Assembly (NCBI GenBank): GCA_023381535.1
Contig: JAMCSN010000014.1
Coordinates: 415 to 64,414 of the forward strand
Direction: 5' to 3'
DNA length: 64,000 nt
Source of the DNA: Bacteroidota bacterium
Lineage (GTDB): Bacteria > Bacteroidota > Ignavibacteria > Ignavibacteriales > Melioribacteraceae
Program-made: the position numbers and the translations under genes
In this document: positions 28,861 to 37,413 of the stretch, one piece after another
Layout of the letters: every line of letters starts with the position of its first letter
Position numbering within the stretch: the stretch's first letter is position 1
The notes under the pieces: generated by a model
The model's database searches: none
Seen by the model: the letters and a program-made list of their open reading frames with translations, nothing else
What the model was told of the DNA's origin: nothing

Positions 28861-30573
28861 ATGAAAAAAGAGATTAAGCTTTATCCCGTCACGAGAATCG
28901 ATTCGATACAGGATATGGTTCTGAAGTCTGCAAAGAGTTTTGGACCAAAACTCGCCCTCGAAGATTTGAATGACACGCCCATCAACAAAGTAACCTACCG
29001 CGAATTACTCGATAACATTTTAAGATTCGGCAGAGCGCTTCAAGAGTTAGGCATCAAAGAAAGAACTCACATTGCGGTTATTGGCGAAAACCGCGTGCAA
29101 TGGGCAATCAGTTATTTAACGGCGATGTGCTTTAATTATGTCGTCGTACCGATTGATAAGAATCTCACAACGAATGAAATAATGAATATCCTCCACGAGT
29201 CGGATTCAGAAGCCATTATTTTTTCTGGCAATTACTCCGGCATTATGGCTGAGGGAAGAAATTTTCTGAAGAAACTGAAACACTATATCTGCATGGATGA
29301 AACGCGTGAAGAGAAATCGTTTTACGAAATGACTGAACTGATTAGAAAGACAGAACCGAAAGAAATTGATGAACTGCCGAAAATTATTCCGGATGATCTT
29401 GCTGAAATTATTTTTACGTCCGGTTCTCTAGGAAGAGCAAAGGGAGTTATGCTTTCTCAGAAAAATCTTGCCACAAATCTTGTTGATATGGTGAGCATGG
29501 TTTTGATTACCGAGAAAGACCGTTTCCTTTCCGTTCTTCCGATGCATCATACTTATGAATGCACTTGCGGAATGCTTTGCCCGTTGTATTCAGGCGCTTC
29601 CGCTCATTATGCAAGATCGTTAAAAACAATTGTGGATGATCTTCAAACTGTTAAAGCAACAATTTTGCTTGCGGTTCCTCTTCTTTACGACAAAGTGTTT
29701 AAGAGAATTCAGAAGGGAATCAAAGAAGACAAAATGAAATCCAAAATTGTTCCGCCTCTTGTTAAGGTTACTAATTTGCTTACAACGGTCGGGCTTAAGG
29801 ATGTGAAGAAAAAAATATTTCATGAACTGCACGCGAAGTTCGGCGGTTCCGTCAGGTTATTTATTGCTGGCGGCGCTGCGCCCGATCCGATGGTTGCCAA
29901 AGGTCTCCGCGAGTTCGGTTTCAATTTCATACAAGGATACGGTTTAACGGAAACGTCTCCGATACTAACACTCAATCAAGTAGATAATTTCAAAGATGAT
30001 GCAGCCGGCATTCCGCTTCCGTCGGTTCAAATAAAAATTAATAATCCGGATGATAACGGCAGCGGCGAGATTTGGGCAAAAGCACCCACAGTGATGATCG
30101 GTTACTATAAAAATGAAAAAGCGACAGAAGACACAATGGAAAACGGATGGTTCAAAACCGGCGACATCGGTTATATTGACGAAGATAATTTTTTGCATAT
30201 TAACGGCAGAAAGAAAAATGTGATCATCTCAAAAAGCGGCAAGAATGTTTTTCCTGAAGAGATCGAGGATGTACTCAACCGCAGCCCGTTCATTTTGGAA
30301 TCGCTTGTATCAGGTGAAGAAGATCCTAAACAAGGAGAAATTATTTCCGCTCAAATTGTAGTTGATGCGGAAATGTTTATTGAACTCGCCGAGATGAAGA
30401 ATATCAAGATTAATGAAGAACTTCTGCATAAGACGGTTGCCGAAGAAGTTGAAAAAGCGAACAAACAATTGCCTGCTCACAAACAAATAAAGAAGTTTAG
30501 CATCCGTGAAAAGGAATTCGAAAAAACAACAACGCAAAAAATAAAAAGGTACTTGGTTAATCACGGCAACTAA
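28861..30573 (+). CDS. AMP-dependent long-chain acyl-CoA synthetase
   Basis: A 570-residue adenylate-forming enzyme. The phosphate-binding loop is IIFTSGSLGRAKGVMLSQKN (about 189-208), where the usual TSGTTGxPKG reads TSGSLGRAKG. The A5 motif is QGYGLTETSPIL, and the hinge KNVIISKSGKNVFPEEIE carries the catalytic region near the C-terminus. It activates fatty acids to acyl-CoA via acyl-adenylate. The family (FadD-like, AMP-binding) also includes acyl-ACP synthetases. It is followed by an intrinsic terminator and has a 56-bp upstream gap. Confidence 0.88.
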   Translation: MKKEIKLYPVTRIDSIQDMVLKSAKSFGPKLALEDLNDTPINKVTYRELLDNILRFGRALQELGIKERTHIAVIGENRVQWAISYLTAMCFNYVVVPIDKNLTTNEIMNILHESDSEAIIFSGNYSGIMAEGRNFLKKLKHYICMDETREEKSFYEMTELIRKTEPKEIDELPKIIPDDLAEIIFTSGSLGRAKGVMLSQKNLATNLVDMVSMVLITEKDRFLSVLPMHHTYECTCGMLCPLYSGASAHYARSLKTIVDDLQTVKATILLAVPLLYDKVFKRIQKGIKEDKMKSKIVPPLVKVTNLLTTVGLKDVKKKIFHELHAKFGGSVRLFIAGGAAPDPMVAKGLREFGFNFIQGYGLTETSPILTLNQVDNFKDDAAGIPLPSVQIKINNPDDNGSGEIWAKAPTVMIGYYKNEKATEDTMENGWFKTGDIGYIDEDNFLHINGRKKNVIISKSGKNVFPEEIEDVLNRSPFILESLVSGEEDPKQGEIISAQIVVDAEMFIELAEMKNIKINEELLHKTVAEEVEKANKQLPAHKQIKKFSIREKEFEKTTTQKIKRYLVNHGN

Positions 30574-30593
30574 ACGACTACCGGCTTGAAATG

Positions 30594-30625
30594 CAAAAGC
30601 TCCAACTTCGGAGCTTTTGTTTTAA
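30594..30625 (+). terminator. Rho-independent terminator after the acyl-CoA synthetase
   Basis: CAAAAGCTCC (30594-30603) pairs with GGAGCTTTTG (30610-30619) around AACTTC, followed by TTTTA. The perfect 10-bp stem and T-run mark an intrinsic terminator. Confidence 0.88.
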
Positions 30626-30656
30626 ATTAGCGATGCAGTAAAATAAAAGGTATTTC

Positions 30657-32009
30657 ATGAAGAAATGGATTGCTGTTCTGCTTGTAATATCAATCTCAAT
30701 TGTACGCGGCTCCGGTCGCGGAGACAAAAATATTATGGCTGGACAAATTGATGTGTTGAGCTACACGATTAGTATCACGATCATGGACAACTCGGATTCC
30801 ATAAATGCGACAACGGTAATTGCATTCGATACAATAAAGGACTTGGATACACTTAAATTAAATTTTAAAGGCATGAACATTTCGAAGTGCAGTCTGGACA
30901 ATCAAAAAATATTTTTTCAAAGAAGCGATGGGCTTCTAAAAATCGTTCCCGAATCGCTCTTAGTGAAAAACTCGACTCATCAAGTGAGCATTAAATACAG
31001 CGGGTTGCCCCAAGACGGTTTGTTCATTGGAAAAAATAAATACGGAAAGTTTTGCGCGTTTGCAGATAACTGGCCTAACCGCGCAAGTTATTGGTTCCCG
31101 TGCATAGATCATCCCTCCGACAAAGCCAAAGTTACGTTTCACATTGCCGTGCCGAAAAAATATGAAGTGATTGCAAACGGCGATGAAACAGAATTTGCGC
31201 CCTCTGATCAAACTGCAACGTACTCATTCTCAATGTCCGTTCCGATTACCACATATTGCATGGTGTTCGGAGTTTGTGATTTTTCAATTTCCAAGACTCA
31301 AACATCGTCCGGCGTTCCGGTTTATTATTATACATTCCCGGAGGACAGTCTTACTGCGGCAAAGTCATTTCAAAACGTTCCCGATATAATAAAATATTTT
31401 GAAAGCGTGATTGGTCCATATCCGTATTCCAAACTGGCTTTAGTCGAATCATCAACAAAATACGGCGGGATGGAAAACAGCAGCGCGATTTTTTTGCCGG
31501 AGAGAAGTCCGTCTTTTACCGGCAGAAGAAATAACGATGAGACTGTCGCGCACGAAATTGCTCATCAATGGTTCGGTGATGATGTATCGATTTCCAATTG
31601 GTCTGATCTCTGGTTAAGCGAGGGATTCGCGACATATTGTTCTGCGCTTTATTTCGAATCGCGCGACGGGGAAGAACGGTTTAATCAACTGTTGGAACGA
31701 ATCAAAGAAGCATATTCTAGAGGTCATCAGGATGATGCGACTGTGGTAACAGATAGCTATTCAAACTTAGAGGAACTGTTGAACGTAGAAAACTACGACA
31801 AGGGCGCTTTGTTTTTAAACGCGTTAAGAAAGTTCATTGGTGATGAATTCTTTTTCAAAGGGATCAAAGAATATTACAAAGAGTTTAAGCACTCAAATGT
31901 CTCAACGGACGATTTCAAGAAAGTCATGTCGTCGGTTTCAAAAAAAAATCTTGACCCGCTGTTTCATAAGTGGCTTTATGAACCCGGGTCGCAATCTCTA
32001 TCTAACTAA
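30657..32009 (+). CDS. Secreted M1 family aminopeptidase
   Basis: A 450-residue exported zinc peptidase. A signal-like N-terminus (residues 1-19) precedes the M1 beta-domain. The exopeptidase motif is GGMENSS (270-276), a variant of GAMEN. The zinc site is HEIAHQWFGDD (299-309) with the third ligand E322 in WLSEGFATYC. It lacks the large C-terminal domain of PepN-type enzymes, so it is a short M1 peptidase like those secreted by Bacteroidota for peptide scavenging. It is preceded by a terminator, and only decayed genes follow it before the DUF2459 gene. Confidence 0.9.
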   Translation: MKKWIAVLLVISISIVRGSGRGDKNIMAGQIDVLSYTISITIMDNSDSINATTVIAFDTIKDLDTLKLNFKGMNISKCSLDNQKIFFQRSDGLLKIVPESLLVKNSTHQVSIKYSGLPQDGLFIGKNKYGKFCAFADNWPNRASYWFPCIDHPSDKAKVTFHIAVPKKYEVIANGDETEFAPSDQTATYSFSMSVPITTYCMVFGVCDFSISKTQTSSGVPVYYYTFPEDSLTAAKSFQNVPDIIKYFESVIGPYPYSKLALVESSTKYGGMENSSAIFLPERSPSFTGRRNNDETVAHEIAHQWFGDDVSISNWSDLWLSEGFATYCSALYFESRDGEERFNQLLERIKEAYSRGHQDDATVVTDSYSNLEELLNVENYDKGALFLNALRKFIGDEFFFKGIKEYYKEFKHSNVSTDDFKKVMSSVSKKNLDPLFHKWLYEPGSQSLSN

Positions 32010-32010
32010 C

Positions 32011-32262
32011 TCAGCTGAAAAGTTTTAGAAACATCAAAGCTGCACCAAGCAAAACTAAATTTTTCAAGAAGTTGACTTGTTCGCCCATTTTTGCTGAGCG
32101 TCCTGCACCTTCCAAAAATTATGCATGATGAATGTTGTAGGCACAAGGAAAATTATCAGAAGAATGCTTCCGTACATTATGTGATAATTGAAAATGACGC
32201 TTAGCCCTCCAAGTAAAAGTAATAGTCCGGTAATGTAAGCGACAAAAATATGGATGTTAGAA
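32011..32262 (-). pseudogene. Decayed DoxX-family membrane protein (C-terminal part, frameshifted)
   Basis: On the minus strand the stretch reads LLLLGGLSVIFNYHIMYGSI, then FLVPTTFIMHNFWKVQDAQQ, in one frame, which is the characteristic DoxX ending. The frame then stops, and the remaining family sequence MGEQVNFLKNLVLLGAALMF continues in another frame (32011-32088). The N-terminal half of the gene is missing; response-regulator sequence abuts its upstream side. It is a pseudogene by truncation plus a frameshift. Confidence 0.75.
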
Positions 32263-32265
32263 AGT

Positions 32266-32375
32266 TTAGCCGGCTATGGCATAAACGGCTGCATCATCAA
32301 TCAACTTTCTCAGATCAATCGGCTTTCGCATAAATCCTGTTGCACCGGCGTCGATTGATCTTTGTTTTTCAAATA
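32266..32375 (-). pseudogene. C-terminal remnant of a response-regulator receiver domain
   Basis: The minus-strand frame reads EKQRSIDAGATGFMRKPIDL, then RKLIDDAAVYAIAG and a stop. DAGATGFMRKPIDLRKLI is the end of a CheY-like receiver, with the conserved Lys-Pro pair. Everything before it, including the phosphorylated Asp, is missing. It abuts the DoxX remnant, so this region is a deletion junction between two former genes. Confidence 0.75.
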
Positions 32376-32538
32376 TAGCTAACTAACAACTTCTTGAAAC
32401 TTATGGTTCCAACTTTATAAGCATCTTAGATAAAGCTGACTGCACTATGTTAACTTTTTAAGACAGTGACTATTTGTTTTTATCCATCTGCTAAATTCTT
32501 CCTATATTTATCATGACTGAAAAAATTATTTGAGCAGG
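32376..32538. other. Intergenic stretch before the DUF2459 gene
   Basis: About 160 bp of AT-rich sequence with no recognisable coding remains. It presumably holds the promoter of the DUF2459 gene. GAGCAGG directly upstream of the ATG at 32539 is the ribosome-binding site. Confidence 0.4.
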
Positions 32539-33183
32539 ATGAAAAAAACATTTTTTTTCACTTGTGCCTTTTACCTTACAGCTTATTCCTTTTTAATTCA
32601 TGCTCAAACAGACGAACCCGATACAATTGATGTTTACCTTGTAAAAGAAAGCTGGCACACCGGTCTAATGTTCGGTATTAATGATTTCACAATCCGCTCG
32701 CTTCCGGTATTAAAATATTTTGAAGGTTTTGAGTATGCCGATATTGGGTGGGGCGATGCCGATTTTTATCAAAATCCCGGATTTGATCTTTATCTTGCGG
32801 CTAAGGCAATATTAATTCCTACTCCAACCGTTATCAGAATTGACGGTTATAAATTCCCGATTGAAAAAATTATTGAATGGCGAGAGTTTGCAATAAAATT
32901 TAAATTGCCCAAAGAAAGATTTCTGTTGTTGGTCGGTTACATAAATAACCACATACGATATGATAATGATAACGAACCGATAATTTCGAAAAGGGAAAAA
33001 GATAAGCCGATAATTTTTTTCAAATCTTTTGGTGAATATTATTTGTTTAGAACATGCAATACATGGGCGGCGGAGGCATTGCAAGCAACTGGAATTGATG
33101 TAGATACTTTTTGTTTGATTACAGCCGGACAGTTGTATTCAAAACTTGCTAAATTTGGAAGTATTGTTAAAGAGTTTGACTAG
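32539..33183 (+). CDS. DUF2459 (TIGR02117-like) exported protein
   Basis: A 214-residue protein with a signal peptide (hydrophobic FFFTCAFYLTAYSFLIHAQ, residues 4-22). Family landmarks are VYLVKESWHTGLMFGI (about 31-46) with a conserved WHTG, the ADIGWGDADFYQN block (about 66-78), and the C-terminal YYLFRTCNTWAAEALQATG (about 165-183), which carries Cys, Asn and Trp in the manner of a papain-like fold. The biochemical function of DUF2459 is unknown. The ATG at 32539 is preferred over an upstream TTG because of the ribosome-binding site and signal peptide. No operon partner. Confidence 0.8.
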   Translation: MKKTFFFTCAFYLTAYSFLIHAQTDEPDTIDVYLVKESWHTGLMFGINDFTIRSLPVLKYFEGFEYADIGWGDADFYQNPGFDLYLAAKAILIPTPTVIRIDGYKFPIEKIIEWREFAIKFKLPKERFLLLVGYINNHIRYDNDNEPIISKREKDKPIIFFKSFGEYYLFRTCNTWAAEALQATGIDVDTFCLITAGQLYSKLAKFGSIVKEFD

Positions 33184-33192
33184 ATAATATTT

Positions 33193-33257
33193 GAGGCGCC
33201 GGTCGGACTTGTCCGGCTTAGACGGATTCGCCCGGCTAATGCCGGGTTGCAGACCTT
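33193..33257 (-). pseudogene. Decayed 3' copy of tRNA-Cys with palindromic insertions
   Basis: Read on the minus strand it begins AAGGTCTGCAA (33247-33257, the anticodon arm of tRNA-Cys) and ends TCCGACCGGCGCCTC, both identical to the intact tRNA-Cys at 33530-33603. Between these the variable and T-arm regions are replaced or interrupted by CCCGGCATTAGCCGGG, a 6-bp-arm palindrome, and by a second insertion TCTAAGCCGGACAAG flanked by a TCCG repeat. It cannot fold as a tRNA. The GIY-YIG gene lies between it and the intact tRNA. Confidence 0.75.
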
Positions 33258-33269
33258 GCGCAAAATTAA

Positions 33270-33509
33270 TTATTTACCAATGAAATCGAGAAAATTTCTT
33301 CCGGTTTGTGTCTTAAAAAAAATCTCTCTTCTCATAGCTTCATTCTTATGAGTAAAATTTTCCGAGTATATAAGCTTAAGCGGTCTTCGGTGTTTTGTGG
33401 ATTTAACTAAACCAGAATCATGCTCGGATAGTCTTCGTTCAATATTGTCCGTAAAACCAACATAACGCTTGTTATCTTTTTCACTAAGTAAAACGCAAAC
33501 AAAGTACAT
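33270..33509 (-). CDS. GIY-YIG nuclease-like small protein
   Basis: A 79-residue single-domain protein of the UPF0213/GIY-YIG type: YFVCVLLSEKDNKRYVGFTD (2-21) supplies the GIY and YIG strand pair as YFV and YVG, followed by the catalytic-helix Arg in NIERRLSEHDSG (22-33) and the C-terminal Glu region REIFFKTQTGR. The frame extends upstream through the tRNA-Cys gene, so the true start is ATG at 33507-33509, 20 bp after the tRNA end. It sits exactly between intact tRNA-Cys and its decayed 3' copy, suggesting that gene and tRNA 3' end form a small mobile unit. Start by analogy to family length. Confidence 0.85.
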   Translation of the reverse strand: MYFVCVLLSEKDNKRYVGFTDNIERRLSEHDSGLVKSTKHRRPLKLIYSENFTHKNEAMRREIFFKTQTGRNFLDFIGK

Positions 33510-33529
33510 TTTAGTTAGATGTATACTTG

Positions 33530-33603
33530 AGGCGCCGGTCGGATTCGAACCGACGAATAAAGGTTTTGCAGACCTTCCCCTTAAGCCACTTGGGTACAGC
33601 GCC
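33530..33603 (-). tRNA. tRNA-Cys (anticodon GCA)
   Basis: A 74-nt cloverleaf: acceptor GGCGCTG / CGGCGCC, anticodon loop CTGCAAA giving GCA, T-arm with TTCGAAT, and discriminator T as required for tRNA-Cys. No CCA is encoded. The last part is repeated in decayed form at 33193-33257. Its 3' end is 20 bp from the GIY-YIG start. Confidence 0.95.
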
Positions 33604-33672
33604 ATAAAAATTTAGAATTCAGAATTATCCCTTCTTAAAAATTTCTATTCAAACTGATTGAAAAGAACATTG

Positions 33673-33698
33673 AAAAAAAATCCCGATGAGTATCGGGA
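33673..33698 (-). terminator. Terminator after the decayed tRNA-Gly copy (minus strand)
   Basis: On the minus strand TCCCGAT (33692-33698 complement) pairs with ATCGGGA around a 4-nt loop and is followed by TTTTTTTT (33673-33680). Intrinsic terminator form. It lies directly downstream of the decayed tRNA-Gly copy, as another one lies downstream of the intact tRNA-Gly. Confidence 0.75.
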
Positions 33699-33702
33699 CT
33701 GT

Positions 33703-33776
33703 AGAGCGGGAAACGGGACTCTCCCAAAGGGATGCCTTTGGCAGAACCCGCGACATCCCCGCTTTTGGCGGGGCGC
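33703..33776 (-). pseudogene. Decayed tRNA-Gly copy with palindromes in T-loop and anticodon arm
   Basis: The minus strand shares GATGTCGCGGGTTC and GAGTCCCGTTTCCCGCTCT with the intact tRNA-Gly at 33833-33905, but a 22-bp insert (33722-33743) splits the T-loop between GGTTC and GAGTCCC. The insert contains CCAAAGG-GATG-CCTTTGG (33724-33741). The anticodon arm is replaced by CCCCGC-CAAAA-GCGGGG (33757-33773, minus-strand reading). The 5' acceptor strand and D-arm are mostly missing. It is followed by its own terminator, so it looks like a tandem copy of the tRNA 3' part plus terminator. Confidence 0.8.
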
Positions 33777-33794
33777 TCACAATCCAACAAGTTA

Positions 33795-33825
33795 TAAAAA
33801 AACAAAAATCCACTTTGAGTGGATT
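33795..33825 (-). terminator. Terminator of tRNA-Gly (minus strand)
   Basis: Minus strand AATCCACT pairs with AGTGGATT (33807-33814 / 33818-33825) around a 3-nt loop, followed by TTTGTTTTTTT. It lies 8 bp downstream of the tRNA-Gly 3' end. Confidence 0.85.
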
Positions 33826-33832
33826 GACATAG

Positions 33833-33905
<73 letters not shown>

Positions 33906-33989
33906 ATCAATCTTTTTAAGAACTCTAAATTTGCGGTGTAAATATAATAGTATTGAATAATCCTCGCAACTTGGCAATCCAAAAATTTT

Positions 33990-34508
33990 CTAAACTCTCG
34001 GTCCGTGGACGTAACCTCGGTAAGGACGTGACTGCTGCACAGTAATAAAAGCTTTTTTATCAATCGATTCAATCATTTTGATCAGATCATTCAGAAATTT
34101 TCTTTTAACGATCACAATCAAAATTGAAACTCCGCCTGCGCTTCCTTCCGCCGGAAGAATGGTAACACCGAATCTCGATTTCCTTAACGCCATTGCAATG
34201 TCCTCGGTATTATAACGAGAAATAACATTTACTTGAGCGTAACCAATAGCGACGCGTTGTTCCAATGTTATTCCCAGAATATTCCCGAGTGCAAATCCAA
34301 CCGCATAGCCGATCAGATTGATTGTATGATCCATGTGTTCGACAATATACCGCATCGCAAAAATCCAGATCAATACTTCAAAAAAACCTGCTATAGCCGC
34401 ATGGTATTTTTTTGATTGAACGACAAGAATAGTCCTGAAAGTTCCAATAGTTACATCACATATGCGCATGAACATTATCAGTACAGCACCCGATATTAAC
34501 GTAAACAT
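33990..34508 (-). CDS. DUF2179/DUF5698 (UPF0316) membrane protein
   Basis: A 172-residue protein with three N-terminal membrane helices (about 3-20, 37-52, 63-80) and a cytosolic C-terminal DUF2179 domain. Family landmarks are RICDVTIGTFRTILVVQSKK (about 16-35), EVLIWIFAMRYIVEHM (about 44-59), and GVTILPAEGSAGGVSILIVI (about 113-132). UPF0316 proteins are widespread; no reaction is established. It is transcribed away from pcm and towards the tRNA-Gly gene. Confidence 0.85.
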   Translation of the reverse strand: MFTLISGAVLIMFMRICDVTIGTFRTILVVQSKKYHAAIAGFFEVLIWIFAMRYIVEHMDHTINLIGYAVGFALGNILGITLEQRVAIGYAQVNVISRYNTEDIAMALRKSRFGVTILPAEGSAGGVSILIVIVKRKFLNDLIKMIESIDKKAFITVQQSRPYRGYVHGPRV

Positions 34509-34567
34509 TTTGTTCTCGCTTCAGATTATTTACAAAAATACTTAACTAATTAAATTTTATCTTTGCG

Positions 34568-35233
34568 ATGCGAAATTTAACATCATTCATGAAAATGTAC
34601 GAATCAGAACGAAAAGAACTTGTTGAAATTTTAAGATCAAGAGGAATCACAAATCAGCGTGTGCTGGATGCGTTTATGAAAGTTGAGCGCCACATGTTTG
34701 TTCCGGATATTATGAAACAGCACGCGTACAAAGATGTTGCTCTGCCGATTGGAATGGGACAAACCATTTCTCAGCCGTACACCGTTGCGTTCATGACACA
34801 AGCTCTGGACCCTCAGCCGACCAAAAGATATTTGGAAATTGGAACCGGTTCCGGTTACCAAGCAGCGATAATTTATGAAATGGGAGCGCGCGTTTTTACA
34901 ATCGAACGGCATAATGATTTGTACAACTCCGCACTGAAGATTTTTGACAAACTAAATTTGAAAATCGCCGCGCGATGCAGCGACGGAACAATCGGCTGGG
35001 AAGAATTTTCACCTTACGACGGAATTATCGTAACAGCTGGCGGTCCAACCGTTCCATTGAATCTTAAAAGACAACTTGTTGTTGGCGGGAAAATGGTGAT
35101 CCCGGTTGGCGACAAACAAATTCAAACGCTGAACGTGATCACAAAAATTTCCGAAGATAAATTTGAAACGCGCGAAGTTCCGTATTTTGCTTTTGTCCCA
35201 CTCATAGGCAAAGAAGGATGGAACGGAAAGTAA
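34568..35233 (+). CDS. pcm: Protein-L-isoaspartate O-methyltransferase
   Basis: A 221-residue PCMT. SAM motif I is RYLEIGTGSGYQAAIIYEMG (about 90-109), preceded by the family's substrate block VALPIGMGQTISQPYTVAFM (about 57-76). It methylates isoaspartyl residues in damaged proteins to start their repair. A second Met at residue 8 is an alternative start. The end overlaps the miaA start by 16 bases, so miaA is translated from inside pcm and the two are coupled. Confidence 0.93.
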   Translation: MRNLTSFMKMYESERKELVEILRSRGITNQRVLDAFMKVERHMFVPDIMKQHAYKDVALPIGMGQTISQPYTVAFMTQALDPQPTKRYLEIGTGSGYQAAIIYEMGARVFTIERHNDLYNSALKIFDKLNLKIAARCSDGTIGWEEFSPYDGIIVTAGGPTVPLNLKRQLVVGGKMVIPVGDKQIQTLNVITKISEDKFETREVPYFAFVPLIGKEGWNGK

Positions 35234-36135
35234 TTGTAATAGTTGGTCCGACATGTTCCGGTAAAACCAGAGTTGGAATTTCCCTTGCAGAAAAATTACG
35301 AACCGAAATAATTTCTGCCGACAGCCGCCAGATTTACAAGAAGTTGACAATCGGCACCGCCAAACCGACTCAAGTTGAACTCGCCAAGATCAAACATCAC
35401 TTCATTGATATTTTGGAACCGGATGAAGATTACAATGTGAGCCGATTCGAAACCGACGCGCTGAAAGTTATTGACGAATTGATTGCAAAACGCAAAATGC
35501 CGATTGTCGTTGGCGGTTCTGGTCTATATATAAAAGCTTTGACGGAAGGAATCTTCGATTCTGTTGATGCCGATTCGGACTACAGAAAAGAACTGCACGA
35601 CATGCGCGAGAATTTTGGGAACGAATATTTGTATGACGAACTGAAAAAAGTTGATCCGCAGAGCGCTTCCGGTATGCTTCCTCAAAACTGGAAACGTGTT
35701 ATGCGGGCGCTGGAAGTTTATCACCTGACCGGCGAACCGATCTGGAAATTTCAAGAGACGTACAAACGGAAAAACGATTTTGAGTTCAAACTGTTCGGAT
35801 TAAACTGGCAGCGGGAAAAATTGTACCGTAACATTGAAAACCGCGTTGATGAAATGATAACTGCCGGTTTGGTGGACGAAGTCAAAAATATTTTGTCGCT
35901 CGGTTATTCAAAAAAAATAAACGCGTTGAATACCGTCGGCTACAAAGAAATTATTTCCTACCTCGAAAATGAAATTACCCTTGAACGCGCGATCGAACTT
36001 ATCAAACGGAACACCCGCCGTTACGCAAAAAGACAGATGACATGGTTCAGAAAAACAAAAGACATTAGCTGGCTCAATTGCGATGAAAATACTTCGCCAG
36101 AACAACTCGCCGCTTTAATTTTAAAAAAAGTGTAG
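35218..36135 (+). CDS. miaA: tRNA dimethylallyltransferase MiaA
   Basis: A 305-residue MiaA. The P-loop is VGPTCSGKTRVGISLAEKL (8-26), followed by ISADSRQIYKKLTIGTAKPT (33-52), and the GGSGLYIKALTEGI and FGLNWQREKLYRNIENRVDE blocks are all family-specific. It transfers a dimethylallyl group to A37 of tRNAs reading UNN codons; the tRNA-Cys encoded nearby would be a substrate. It overlaps pcm. Confidence 0.94.
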   Translation: MERKVIVIVGPTCSGKTRVGISLAEKLRTEIISADSRQIYKKLTIGTAKPTQVELAKIKHHFIDILEPDEDYNVSRFETDALKVIDELIAKRKMPIVVGGSGLYIKALTEGIFDSVDADSDYRKELHDMRENFGNEYLYDELKKVDPQSASGMLPQNWKRVMRALEVYHLTGEPIWKFQETYKRKNDFEFKLFGLNWQREKLYRNIENRVDEMITAGLVDEVKNILSLGYSKKINALNTVGYKEIISYLENEITLERAIELIKRNTRRYAKRQMTWFRKTKDISWLNCDENTSPEQLAALILKKV

Positions 36136-36356
36136 AAAGTTGATTAATCAATTCCTAATTTCCTTTCGGAAACAATTTGTTTGACTAAATACTATTCCGG
36201 TTATCCTCGGAAGTTTTAGCAGTTGTTAATAGATGATCAGTAAAGCAGAAAAAGTTTGTCGAATGTTCCGCTCGAAGCTGGGGAGGGAATTTATATTGGC
36301 AAACCTTGCAAGTGACAACTTCTAATTTAACAATCAGACACAAACCAGAGGATAAC

Positions 36357-37403
36357 ATGATTGGAATAGTTGGTTACGGCTCTTACCTGCCTCGTTATCG
36401 AATCAAAGTTGATCTAATCGCAAAACAATGGGGCTCTGATCCAGAAGCAATTAAGCGCGGATTGATGCTCTACGAAAAAACCGTCCCCGGACAAGATGAA
36501 GACACTATTACAATTTCTGTGGAGGCGGCGCGTTACGCATTGCAGCGCGCACGAATCGATCCGCAGAAAATCGGCGCGGTGTACATCGGTTCGGAATCCC
36601 ATCCTTATGCAGTAAAACCAAGCGCAACAATTTTGATCGATGCACTCGGCATCGGTCCGCACGTTCACGTTGCGAGTTATGAATTTGCATGCAAAGCCGG
36701 AACGGAAGCGATGTACGTCGCTTACAGTTTGGTGAAAGCCGGAGAGATGGAATACGCTCTTGGAATTGGCGCAGATACTTCTCAAGGCGCGCCGGGCGAT
36801 GCGTTGGAATATTCCGCATCGGCTGGCGGTACTGCTTACATAATGGGAAAAGAAAAAGTTGTTGCCGAAATTCTTTTTACAAACTCGTTTACATCGGATA
36901 CACCGGATTTCTGGCGGCGCGAACATGAATTTTATCCTCGTCACGCGGGAAGATTTACCGGTGAACCGGCTTACTTCAAACATATTCACAATGCTGGAAA
37001 AACTCTCTTGGAAAAATCCGGAATGCAGCCGAAAGATTTTCAGTTTGCAGTATTTCACATGCCGAACGGAAAATTTCCGCAAGAAGCCGGAAAGAAATTG
37101 GGATTCACAAAAGAACAAATGGAAGTCGGTTGGATTTCTCCTTGGATGGGAAACACTTATTCCGGTTCTTCGCCAACGGGACTTTCTGCCGTACTCGACG
37201 TTGCAAAACCCGGCGACAAAATTTTCATGGTGTCGTTCGGTTCCGGCGCCGGAAGCGACGGATTTATTTATCAGGTAACAAATGAAATCGAAAATGTGCG
37301 GGACTTGGCGCCGAAACTAAGAGACATGCTTGACAACAATAAAATTTATTTGGATTACGGTGAGTACGCAAAGTTCAGAAAAAAAATTATTCTTAATGAG
37401 TAG
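36357..37403 (+). CDS. Hydroxymethylglutaryl-CoA synthase family protein (archaeal type)
   Basis: A 348-residue thiolase-fold synthase matching the archaeal HMG-CoA synthase family rather than the eukaryotic/Gram-positive one. The N-terminus [19 protein letters not shown] and catalytic Cys112 in [20 protein letters not shown] are typical; a catalytic His is expected in the [12 protein letters not shown] stretch. The ATG at 36357 is chosen because AGAGGATAAC precedes it and the family start aligns there. It is the first of three genes (synthase, thiolase, DUF35), the order found in archaeal mevalonate loci. Whether it serves mevalonate synthesis or an acyl-CoA degradation route here is not shown by the sequence. 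Confidence 0.87.
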   Translation: MIGIVGYGSYLPRYRIKVDLIAKQWGSDPEAIKRGLMLYEKTVPGQDEDTITISVEAARYALQRARIDPQKIGAVYIGSESHPYAVKPSATILIDALGIGPHVHVASYEFACKAGTEAMYVAYSLVKAGEMEYALGIGADTSQGAPGDALEYSASAGGTAYIMGKEKVVAEILFTNSFTSDTPDFWRREHEFYPRHAGRFTGEPAYFKHIHNAGKTLLEKSGMQPKDFQFAVFHMPNGKFPQEAGKKLGFTKEQMEVGWISPWMGNTYSGSSPTGLSAVLDVAKPGDKIFMVSFGSGAGSDGFIYQVTNEIENVRDLAPKLRDMLDNNKIYLDYGEYAKFRKKIILNE

Positions 37404-37413
37404 GGAGGAGACG

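Noticed and set aside
36136..36356. Possible small RNA or riboswitch in the gap before the HMG-CoA synthase gene
   Set aside because: No recognised riboswitch core or conserved hairpin could be made out; only a generic leader.
37330..37413. N-terminal extension of the thiolase overlapping the HMG-CoA synthase gene
   Set aside because: The strong GGGAGGAG site and the family start [10 protein letters not shown] place the true start at 37414.
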